64,000 bases of DNA from Rebecca billardiae RCC1528 (lineage: Eukaryota > Haptophyta): NCBI GenBank assembly GCA_965240325.2, contig OZ251230.1, forward strand, positions 1,364,001 to 1,428,000, given 5' to 3'. The notes under the pieces are model-generated. The model was not told where the DNA came from and did not search any database. It saw nothing but the letters and a program-made list of their open reading frames with translations. Position 1 is the stretch's first letter. Each line of letters begins with the position of its first letter. The translations under genes and the position numbers were made by a program. This document shows, piece after piece, positions 1 through 9,914 of this stretch.

Positions 1-1071
1 CGCCGCGCGCACGCACGCGTGCGCGAACGGCGCGTCGTGCGGCGCGAACGCGCGAGCGCCCATCGCCGCGACCGCGGCGAGCGACGCGGTCGCAATGGAC
101 GAGGGCGGCGCGAGGAAGCGCTCGAGCGTGTCCGCGGCGGGCCTGACCTGGAGGTCCTCGAACTCGGTGGGCGTGAGCTTGTGGTACACCGCGCCGTCCT
201 CGCGCTGCATCGTCAGCACCCACGCCAGGCCCCACCGCACCTCGTCGAGGAAGCGGGGCGTGCCCGGCACCGCGAGCGGCGGGAGGCTCGAGTTGGTCGC
301 AGACAGCGAGCGCGCGATCGCGTCGCCAAAGTGCTCGTGCGCGAGGAGCAGGTTGCCGATGGAGAAGGCCGTGTTCACCGTGTACTTGCCGTAGTCGCCG
401 GCGTCGTGCCACCCGCCCGCGGCCGAGAACGCGTGCGCCGGCCCCTCCTCGCGCGTGTGCGCGCGGTCGACGGTGCCGTCGTGCGCGTGGCACGCGCCGT
501 GCCCAAATGACTCGCCGTCGCGCGCGATGATCGGCCCGATGGCGACGCCGCAGCGCGCCAGCGTGAAGCTCTCGACGGCGCCGCGCAGGGGCTCGTGGAA
601 CACGTCGTCCGCCACGACGAACGGCACGGACCACACCACGTGACCCAGCCGAACGCGCACCGCCTGCAGAATGTACGTGCCGGGCGCCCGCAGCTCGGAG
701 AAGTCTGCGATCCACGTGAGCCGCCCCATGTCCGAGTGCTGCGACGACTTGACCCAGTCGCCGCTCAGGACGACGTCGTCGGCCAGGCAGCGATACGCCT
801 GGTCGCCGAGCTCGGGGACGCCCCAATGGCAGTGCCGCACCTTCCAGTGAACAGGCTCGCCGTAGAAGCGCGAGAACGGGATGGACGCGCGCTTCGTCTG
901 CGCGGGCGTGTACCCGACTGAGTTGAGGCGCACGTCCGGGCCGGGGACGCTCGCCCACGGCAGCCAAAACGCACGGCTCCCGTCCACGAGGAGCGCCACT
1001 ACCACCACCGCCAGTCGCCCCGACCAATTCCGGCGGAGCGGCGGGTGGTGAAGTCCAGCGGCGGCTCCCAT
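1..1071 (-). CDS. Secreted glycoside hydrolase family 9 endoglucanase, N-terminal part (runs off the window)
   Basis: The minus frame is open from ATG at 1071 to base 1 (357 codons, no stop), so the gene continues beyond the window. Residues about 16-35 form a hydrophobic secretion signal. Residues about 37-140 match the Ig-like domain that precedes many GH9 catalytic domains (RLNSVGYTP, then DFSELRAPGTYIL, then a VESFTLARCG linker). The GH9 barrel follows. The signature GGWHDAGDYGKY is complete, with D223 and D226 in the positions of the water-activating and catalytic-base aspartates of the family. The proton-donor Glu lies further C-terminal and cannot be seen. GH9 enzymes cleave beta-1,4-glucans. 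In a microalga this could act on its own cellulose-bearing scales or wall, or on food, but the sequence does not decide. It is divergent from the cyclase fusion gene, with 244 bp between start codons. The family call is firm; substrate and activity are inferred. Confidence 0.9.
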   Translation of the reverse strand, partial: MGAAAGLHHPPLRRNWSGRLAVVVVALLVDGSRAFWLPWASVPGPDVRLNSVGYTPAQTKRASIPFSRFYGEPVHWKVRHCHWGVPELGDQAYRCLADDVVLSGDWVKSSQHSDMGRLTWIADFSELRAPGTYILQAVRVRLGHVVWSVPFVVADDVFHEPLRGAVESFTLARCGVAIGPIIARDGESFGHGACHAHDGTVDRAHTREEGPAHAFSAAGGWHDAGDYGKYTVNTAFSIGNLLLAHEHFGDAIARSLSATNSSLPPLAVPGTPRFLDEVRWGLAWVLTMQREDGAVYHKLTPTEFEDLQVRPAADTLERFLAPPSSIATASLAAVAAMGARAFAPHDAPFAHACVRAA

Positions 1072-1315
1072 CGTGGATCCCGATCCCGACGACGGTTTCA
1101 ACCTTTCAGGGGCGACGCACAATAGATTACCCGGGCTCGATATGAGTCGCGTGCTCGATTCATATTCAAGCACGTCTTGGCCTCGGTCCGGCGGCGGCGG
1201 CAGACATTGATCAAGCCGAGCGGGAGGGACGCATTTTTGGTGCTGCAGGCTGGGGACAACAGCATCAGGGCGCTTCACGGCCGCGCGCCCTTGGAGGGCG
1301 CTTGGCGTGGGCACG

Positions 1316-4300
1316 ATGCTGCGGGCTCCAGGTGATCGGGTAGCTCCATTCGGCGAGATCGTCCCCGGCTCGCCTCGGTCGCGTCTCTCGCCGAGCAAAC
1401 GAGTGCGCGCGGGCGCTCGCGCGCGTGTGCGATCCGCGCTCGTGTGCACTCGCTGCGCGTGCAGCGCAGCCCTGGCGCGTGTGGTGGGACGGCCGCGTCG
1501 GCGGATGGGGCGTGCGTCTGAGCGCCATCGTCGCCCGTGCCGCCCTCGCCTGCGCGCGCGCGGCGCGCCCTCGCCGCGCAGCGCGAGGAGGCGCTGATTG
1601 CGGCCGAGGGCACGCGGCTGGCCTTCTCGCACAACCAGCGGCTCAACGCGCCGATCAACGGGCTGGTGACGAACCGCACGTCGACGGCGAAGTACACGTA
1701 CTGGAACTTTATCCCGAAGAACCTCTTCGAGCAGTTCCGCCGGCTCGCCAGCTTCTACTTCCTCGTGGTCGGGCTGATCCAGGCGACGACCAACCTGTCG
1801 CCGACCGGCAAGTGGACGACGCTGCTGCCGCTGTGCTTCGTGATCTCGCTCAACGCGATCCGCGAGCTGTTCGAGGACGTGAAGCGGCACCGCTCCGACC
1901 GGCTCGACAACTCGCGGCGCACGCAGGTGCTGCGCGACGGCCAGCTCAACACGATCGCGTGGCAGCTCGTGCAGGTGGGCGACATTGTGGTCGTGAGCGA
2001 CGGCGAGGAGTTTCCCGCGGACTGCCTGCTGCTCAACGCCGAGCTGGACGGGGGCGAGGACGGGCAGGACTGCCTGGTGGAGACGTCGAACCTCGACGGC
2101 GAGTCCAACCTCAAGCAGAAGCACGCCGTCGCCCTGAACGACCCGCGCGTCGGCTCAGCGCCACGCACGCTCAAGCGCACCGAGCTGCCGCGCGTGCAGC
2201 TGCGCGCGGAGTACGAGCCGCCGTCGAACCGGCTGTACAGCCTGTCGGGCACGGTGTGCACGTGCGACGAGCGCGGCGAGCCGACGGGCCCGGCGCAGCC
2301 CGTCTCGATGCTCAACGTGCTCCTGCGCGGCACGACGCTGCGCAACACGCCGCGCGTGTTTGCGCTCGTGCTGTACGTCGGCAAGGACCTGCGATCGGTG
2401 CGCAACTCGGTCGCCACGCCGTCGAAGCGCTCGAACGTGGAGAAGCGGATCGACCAGTCGGTGCTGCTCATCTTCGTCTGCCTGCTCGTGATGTGCGTCG
2501 TCTCGTGGGTCCTCGCGTACATGGAGCGCGCGCTCAAGCCCGGCCACTGGTACCACGACGCGGGCGACCCGAATCAGTCGTTTGCGCTGCTGATCACGTT
2601 CCTGATCCTCTTCAACAACCTCGTGCCGATCTCGCTGTACGTGACGGTGGAGGTGATCAAGTTCATGATGTCGCGCTTCGTGGAGGACGACGTCAAGATG
2701 TACGGCGTCGAGCAGGACCAGCCCGCCACCTCGCGCACCTCCAACCTGCACGAGGACCTGGGCCAGGTGCAGTACGTCTTCACCGACAAGACGGGCACGC
2801 TCACGATGAACGAGATGGTCTTCTCGCGCTGCTCGGTCGACGGCGCGGTGTACGGGCACGGCGTGCCCGGCGGCGGCGGCGGTGCTGGCGGCGGCGGCGG
2901 CGGCGGCGGCGCGCGAGACGCGAGCCGCCGCGCGTCCGTCTCCGAGCTCCTGCCCGCCGCGCCCGACGACAGCCCGTTCGACCCGTCTGAGCTGCGGTAC
3001 GACTTCCGAGAGGGCGGCGAGCGCGCGACGCGCATCGACGAGTTCATGACGGTGATCTCGACGTGCCACTCGGCGATCCCGGTGCCGCCGGGCGAGGCGC
3101 AGGTGGCGCGCGCGCGCGCGAGCGGGGCCGCCGCCGCCGGCGGCGCGGCGGTGACGACGTACAAGGCGGCGAGCCAGGACGAGGGCGCGCTGCTGTCGGG
3201 CGCGGCGCACGCGGGCTGGGAGTGCGTGACCGCGCAGCGCAACCTGGTGGTCGTGCGCGTGTTCGGCGAGGAGCGGCGGTACGAGGTGCTCGCGGTGAAC
3301 GCGTTCACGCCGCAGCGCAAGCGCATGAGCGTGCTGCTGCGCGAGGGCGCGACGGGGCGGCTGGTCGTGTGCTGCAAGGGCGCGGACGACGTGATGCTCG
3401 AGTCGGTTGTGCAGCGAGACGACGACGGCGGCGGCGGCGGCGGCGGCGGAGGCGGCGGCGGCGGCGGTGGCGGGGCGAGTGGGCACGCGAGCACGGGCGG
3501 GGCGACGCCGACGCTCGGCTCGCGCCGCGCGTCGCACACGCCCCGCCCGCGCGGCGCGGGCAGCGGGCCGCAGTCCCGCTCCGCCGCGCAGCCGCCGTCC
3601 GCGCACGCGACCACGCTCGATCACCTGCACGCGTTCGCCTCGCGCGGGCTGCGCACGCTCGTCTTCGCGATCGGGTACCCGGACGAGCCGTCGGTCGAGC
3701 GCTGGCTCGCGTCGTATCGCGAGGCGACGCTCGCGGCGGAGAGCCGCGAGGAGCGCCTCGAGGCCGTCGCCGAGCAGCTCGAGGTCGGGCTGCGGCTGAT
3801 TGGCGCGAGCGCGATCGAGGACCGGCTGCAGCCAGGCGTGCCGCAGACCATCTCCGCGCTGCAGGACGGCGGGATGCGGATCTGGATGCTGACGGGCGAC
3901 AAGATGGAGACGGCGATCAACGTGGCGACCTCCGCGCACCTCATCTCCCACGACAACCCGCTCCTCGTCGTCGCCTCCCCCGAGCAGGACCCGGCCGAGC
4001 GCGCGATGCTCGCGGCGGCCGGCGGCTCAGGCGCCTCGGTGTCCAAGCTGCTGAGCGGCAAGATCCTCGCGAGGCTCGACGAGCTCGAGCAGTACCTGCG
4101 CAACGAGCGCTCGCGCGCGCGGGACTGTGCGATCGTGATCGACGGCCGCTCGCTCGCCGTCATCTTCGACGAGCTCGCGCTGCAGCGCAAGCTCATCCGC
4201 ATGTCGCGCCAGTGCTCGGCGGTCGTCGTGTGCCGTGTGAGCCCCCTGCAGAAGGCGCTGGCGATCCGGCTGGTCAAGCGGCACGTGCAGCCGACGCCGC

Positions 4301-7300
4301 TCACGCTGGCGATCGGCGACGGCGTGAACGACGTGTCGATGATCCAGGAGGCCGACGTGGGCGTGGGCATCCACGGCTTCGAGGGCACGCAGGCCACGCG
4401 CGCGTCCGACTACTCGATCGCGCAGTTCCGCTTCCTCGCGCGGCTGCTGCTCGTGCACGGCCGCACCAACTACCGGCGCGTGTGCACGACGTTCCTCTAC
4501 TCCTTCTACAAGAACATCGTGATGGTGCTCACGCTCTTCGCGTTCGGCATGGACTCGGCGTTCTCGGGCTCCTCGCTGTACGACGGCTACCTGATGGCCG
4601 TCTTCAACGTCTTCTTCACCTTCCTGCCTATCGTCGCGCACGGCATCTGCGAGGTGGACATCTCGCCGTCCGTGATCGCCCACTACCCGATCATGTACCG
4701 GGACGGGCAGCGGAACACGGAGATGAACGCGGCGCGCATGCTGATGTGGCTGCTCGACGCGCTGCTCCACGGCACCGTCGTCTACTTCATCGCCTCCGGC
4801 TGCCTCGGCCGCTGGGCCGACGACCCGTACGCGCTCAGCTCGCAGGTGCGCGGCACGATGGTGAACGGCGTGCTGGTGCTGGTGGTGTCGTACAAGCTCG
4901 CGCTGCACACGTCGCACTGGACGGTGATCAACGTGCTGTTCTGCGCGCTCTCGACGTTCGCGTGGTTCCTCTTCATCGCCGCGTACTCCTTCCTCGGCAT
5001 CCACCTCAACCAGGACTTCAACTGGGTGGGCGTGTACGCGATGGGCGCGCCGTCCTTCTGGTTGACGCTCATCCTCGTGCCGATCGCAGCGGTCGGGTAC
5101 GACGTGGCGGCGTGGTACGTGGCGACGATGTACTTCCCGACGACGCGGCGCGTGCTGATGGAGATCGACCGCGGGCACTTCGCCGCCGACCCCGACGCGC
5201 TCGCCTCCGCCGCCGCGCCGCCCGGCGCCGACGGCGGCGGCGTGGGCGCGTCCGCGTCCGCGTCGCGCCGCCCGTCCGGCGCGGGGCTGGGCGCGTACGA
5301 GGAGACGATGGGGATGGGCGAGTCGGCGCAGGCGGGCGCGCTGCACACGGTGCTCTCGACGGCGATGACGCGGAAGACGGGGACGAACGTGCACGACCTG
5401 CTCCAGCGGCGCGAGCAGATCGCCTTCGAGGACTCGATCGAGTCGATCATGCGCGAGGAGCGCGCGGCCACCGCCAACCCGCTGCCGAACGGCGGCGGCT
5501 ACGACTGGGTGTCGAGCGTGCAGCGCACGTGGCGCAAGCTGCGCTCGAACGCGGGCTCGTTCACCGCGGCGCTCTCGGGCCGGCGCCGCGTGCAGCGCAT
5601 GCACCCGCTCTGGCTCTACTTCAGCGACCGCGAGTACGAGCTCTCCTTCATGGTCTCCTTCATGCGGCGCAACTACCAGCTGGTGATCTTCTCGGTGATC
5701 GCCGTGATGCTCGTGCTCGCCGTGCACGCGTTTGTCGGGCTGGCGGACGGGCTGATCCGCGGGACGACGGTGGCGGGGCTGGCGATCGAGCTGGGCACGT
5801 TCGCGCTGATCGTGTTCTTCGGGCTGTACGTCCTCGTCCTGCGCTACTCCAGCTGGCCGCGTCGCTTCTTCGAGGCGCAGAACGTGGTGCTCTACTCGCT
5901 GGTCGGGTACGGCCTGTTGTACGCGCTCTCGGCCGCGCGCCCGCTCGTCATGCTCATCTTCCCCGTGTTCATGCACGCGGTCGCGCCGATCCGGTGGCAC
6001 CGCACGCTGCCGCTCGTGCTGCTGCACCACCCCGCGTTCGTGCTGCTCGAGCTCTTCCAGAACAACACCTTCGACCCGCTCTCCTCCTTCCTCTGGCTGG
6101 TGATCTTTGTCGCGACCACGATCGTCGGCCGGCCGCTCGAGCTCTCGGACCGGCACGACTTCCTGCTGCAGCAGCGGCTGCACGCGATCAAGTCGCGGAA
6201 CGACGCGATCCTGGACAACATGCTCCCGCCGCACGTGAACGCGCGGCGCAAGAAGGGCGAGCAGATCATCGCGAGCACCGAGCGCTCCGTCTCCGTCATC
6301 TTCTGCGACATCCAGGACTTCAAGCAGATTGTGAAGGACCACTCGCCCGCCGACCTGATCCGGCTGCTCGACTCTGTCTACTCGGCGATGGACAAGGTGT
6401 CGGACCGGCTGGGCGTGACGAAGATGGAGACGGTGGGGTACACGTACATGGCGTGCGCCGGGCTGCAGGGCGCGCCCACCTCGGACAAGGGCCACGCGTA
6501 CGACGCGGTGATGATGGCGTACGAGCTGCTGCGCGTCGCCTCGGGATTCCGCACGGTGAGCGCTCGGCCGATCGTCGTGCGGATCGGGATCAACTCGGGG
6601 CAGGTGCTGTCGGGGGTGGTGGGCGAGTCGAAGCCGCAGTACTGCCTGATCGGCGACACGGTGAACACCGCCGCGCGGATGCAGTCCAAGGGCGAGCGCA
6701 TGGAGATCCACATCTCCGAGGCGACGTACCTGCAGCTGCACAACACGGGCGTGCACGACGAGTTCGACTTTGTGCAACGGCAGGTGAACGCCAAGGGGAA
6801 GGGGCTGCTCACCACCTACCTCGTGCGGCTGAAGGGGCACCCGGGCGCGTCGGCGTTCGACGAGGGCGGCGTGGGCGGGAAGGCGCCCGCCATCGAGCGC
6901 GCGCGCGGCGAGCACGGCTCGAGCCGCGCCATGCACGGCGCGGGCGGCGACAAGCACCACTGGGCGGGCTTTCGCAGCCTCTTCACGCCCGGCGGCGGCG
7001 CGGGCACGCCGCGCGGCGCCGCCGCCGACCGCCGGCACTTTGGCGATCGCGGCTCGCCGGCGCAGCAGCACAACGGCGGCGGCGGCGGGAACGGCAGCCC
7101 GGCCCTCGCGCACACGCCCGAGGGCGGGCCCTCGCCCGACGGCCGGCGCGACTCGATCGGCAGCTCGGGCGGCGGGGCGCACGACGCGGCGGCCGCGGCC
7201 GCGTCGGCGGGCGACCGTCTCGAGCGGCGTCGCTCGTCGACTGCGCTCGTCGGGCTGATGACCGACCCGCTCAACCGCGGCGCGAACACGCAGCGGGTGC

Positions 7301-9512
7301 TGCTCCCCGTGGACGAGGAGACGCGCCGGCGCGAGGAGGCCGAGATCCGCCGCGACATGCGCTGGTGGGACCTGCGCTACGTGCCGGAGGACACGCGACT
7401 GCTCGAGACCGTGTTCGCGCGCTCGCACGCTCTCTCCTCTCTCCCCGAGATGCGCCGGGCGCTCGGCCTGCTCGCCGTCGGGCAGATGTGCTACTGCGCG
7501 TCGCAGGGCGTGACCGTCGGCTCGAACCCGGCGCGGCGGAGCACCGCGATCGTCGCGACCAGCGCGTCGATCGTGCTGCTGCTCGCGTGCGCGGTCACGT
7601 ACACGATGGCGCCGGTCGAGTCAGCGCTGCGCATGTCGCCTTCGGACGAGCGCACCAACGAGCGCATCCGCGCGTTTGTCGTCTTCGCGTACATGGCGTA
7701 CGGCGCGATGATCCCGCTGGCGCAGATCGCGAAGGGCGCGTACTTTGGCTCGTTCTCCTCCGCCACGCTGATCGCCTCCGCCGCGCTCGTCTCCTCCGCC
7801 GGCGGCATCCGCTTCCTCGAGGTGTGCGCCATCTCCTCTGTCTGGTTCTTCTCGTGGGTGCTGCAGGGCATGGGCGGCGGCTTTGTGCGCGGCGGCGCGC
7901 CCATCACCGTCTTCGCGGTGAGCGGGCTGGCGGGGCGCGACGGCGAGATCCGGAACGACGACGAGACGGTCTCGGGCGTCACGCTGCGGTGCGCGCCGCG
8001 CGCGCCCCGCGCCGCGCGGAGCGAGGCGGCCTCGGGCGCGCAAGCGCGTGCGCGCGCCGCGCGCGCCGCGCGTACCGCGCCGCGCCGCGCCGCGTGCGCG
8101 GGGCGGGCGCGCGCGCGCTCACGCGCACGCGCTTGCGCGCCGCCGCCGTGCGCCCATGCTGCGCTCCGTGCTCGTGCGGCCGCAGGGAGCCGGACCTGCA
8201 CACGCTCATCGTGCTCATCTTCTTCACAATGGTCGCCGTCTCGTACGCGTCGTACACGTCCGAGTTCTCCAAGCGCAGGCTGTATCTGCTCCTCTTCCGG
8301 ATGTGCGCGCGGCGCGGCGCGGCGCGGCGCGCCGGCGGCGCCGCCGGCCGGCCGGCCGCCGCCCAAGCAGCCAGCCGCGACTGAGCGCGCGCGCGCGTGC
8401 CCGCGCACGCGCGAGGCTCACGCGCGCGCGCGCGTGCTCGGCCGCGCGCCCCCCTTCGCGCGCGCAGGCACAACGAGCTGAGCCGCACCGACGAGCTGCT
8501 GCACAACATGATGCCGGTCTCCGTCGTCTCCAAGCTCAAGGAGCGCGTGCAAGTCGCGGAGCAGCACGACGGTGCGCGCGCGGCGCCGCGGCCCGGCCGG
8601 CCCGAGCGCGCGACGCGCATACTCGGCGCCGCGGACGGCGCGGGCGCGGTGCGCGCCGCCGGCGCCGCTCACCGTCGGCAGTGCCGCCTCGCGCGCTCCT
8701 GCCGCCCCGCCGCGCGCGCCGCGACAGGCGTGCTGCTCCTCTACTCGGACATCGCCGGCTTCACCGCAATGTCACACGCCGTGCGCGATCGGCCGGAGGA
8801 GGTGATTAAAATGCTCAAGCACCTGTTCAAAATCTTCGACGCGCTCACGCTGCAGCACGACCTGTTCAAGGTGCAGACGATCGGGGACGCGTACATCATC
8901 ATGAGCAACGTCGACTCGACCTCGCGCGTCGAGGGCCACCGCTCGCAGCAGGCGATGCACAAGGCGCAGCAGAACGCGCAGGCCATGATCCTGATGGCGT
9001 TTGACATGCTCAAGACGCTCGACGAGTACCCGGCGCCGCACGGCAAGCCGCTGCAGATGCGCATCGGCATCCACTACGGCTCGGTCGCCGCGGGCGTGAT
9101 CGGCACGAAGAAGCTGCGGTACGACATCTTCGGCACCGACGCGCTGCTGGGCAACGCGCTCGAGTCGAACGGCGTGCCCGGCGGGCTCGTCGTCTCGGAG
9201 GAGGTGGTGCCCCTTGTGCGCTCGCTGCCACAGTACACGCTCGTGCAGCATGAGCCCGTGCGCGTAGAGGAGGACGGCCGGCTGATCGGCGAGACGATGA
9301 CGTACCGCGTGCACCACTCGAACCAGCTGGCGATCCAGCGGCTGATCATGCGCGGGCCGTTCGAGCGGCTCGCCGATCACAGCGAGCGGAGGCGGCGGCG
9401 CGAGGCGGCGCGGCTCGCGGCGGACGCCGAGGCGAACGGCGACGGCGACGACGACGCGGGCGCGATCGTCCGGCCGCCGAGGGTACGCGTGCCGATGGGC
9501 GCGGGACTGTGA
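1316..9512 (+). CDS. P4-ATPase / class III guanylate cyclase fusion, five exons
   Basis: Proposed exons are 1316-1402, 1582-7988, 8186-8302, 8468-8571 and 8728-9512, giving 2499 residues; every join keeps frame. The N-terminal half is a P4-type (lipid flippase) ATPase. DGES is at about 201, the phosphorylated Asp of DKTGTLT is D431, TGDK is at about 800 and GDGVND at about 941, so all catalytic signatures are intact. A second half follows: six membrane spans, cyclase domain 1 (about 1580-1780), six more spans, cyclase domain 2 (about 2200-2400). Domain 1 has guanine-type purine residues E1645 and C1717 and the catalytic Asn/Arg, but Y1649 replaces one metal Asp. Domain 2 has both metal aspartates, D2246 and D2292, but lacks Asn/Arg. 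One composite active site would form in the inverted order known from ciliate and apicomplexan guanylate cyclases. The long frame has no ATG upstream of the ATPase domain, so exon 1 was chosen because ATG 1316 and donor 1403 join to acceptor 1581 in phase 0. Gly-rich insertions interrupt the ATPase. Confidence 0.93.
1403..1581 (+). other. Intron 1 of the P4-ATPase/cyclase gene (predicted)
   Basis: The donor reads GTGCGCGC and the acceptor ends CGCAG. It joins two phase-0 ends and supplies an ATG that the main exon lacks. This is the least certain of the gene's four introns, because exon 1 encodes only 29 unremarkable residues. Confidence 0.6.
7989..8185 (+). other. Intron 2 of the P4-ATPase/cyclase gene
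   Basis: GTGCGCGCC to CCGCAG, 197 bp. Splicing restores an Arg codon and joins VSGVTL to EPDLHTLIVLIFF, the last membrane span of the second cassette. Confidence 0.88.
8303..8467 (+). other. Intron 3 of the P4-ATPase/cyclase gene
   Basis: GTGCGCGCGG to CGCAG, 165 bp. It joins LLLFRM to HNELSRTDELLHNMMP, the helix that leads into cyclase domain 2. Confidence 0.88.
8572..8727 (+). other. Intron 4 of the P4-ATPase/cyclase gene
   Basis: GTGCGCGCGG to GACAG, 156 bp. It joins VQVAEQHDG to VLLLYSDIAGFT, which completes the first strand of cyclase domain 2. Confidence 0.88.
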
Positions 9513-9914
9513 GGCTGCCATGCCAGCAAGGCCATCATCATCAGCGATATTTACTCGATCATCGCAGTGCCGACACCTCAGGAGTAGCCTAGTATCTGTC
9601 AGAAGCTGGAGAGTCAGAGAGGAAGGAGATCACTGCTGGAGCCTGTACATTCTGTCAGTCCCGGAAACAATAAAATGTTACCGCGAGGTGCGACCGCGTG
9701 AGCATGGCGCGAGGACTCCGAGGAGTGCTGCGCCCGTCACTCAATGCAAGCCCGCCGCCTGTTTGGCTTGGCCGTTGGGTGCCCGGTTTAGTTTTGTGAG
9801 TCGATCCCGGCCGCGGATCCGGAAGGGCAGACTACCGCCAGTTCGCGCGCTGCTTTTCTTTGTCCGGTGTGCAATATGCACCGGTGCGCACGAATCGAGT
9901 CGTCCAGTGGAGCA
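9513..9914. other. Intergenic spacer with candidate polyadenylation signal
   Basis: No gene is seen. An AATAAA hexamer lies at 9669-9674, about 157 bp past the cyclase stop codon. It could serve as a polyadenylation signal, but this is a single short match and many algae do not use AATAAA. Confidence 0.35.

Noticed and set aside
4027-7428. A 1133-codon minus-strand open frame
   Set aside because: Antisense shadow of the P4-ATPase exon; composition is Arg/His/Val-rich with no domain.
3063-8384. A 1773-codon open frame overlapping the cyclase gene in another phase
   Set aside because: Arg/Ala-rich shadow of the real frame caused by high GC content. Only its last segment (8186-8302) is real, as exon 3.
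1537-8481. Taking the cyclase gene as a single frame starting at 1537 and ending at 8481
   Set aside because: 1537 is GTG, and after 7988 the frame turns into Arg/Ala noise. Splicing at GTGCG donors restores membrane and cyclase sequence.
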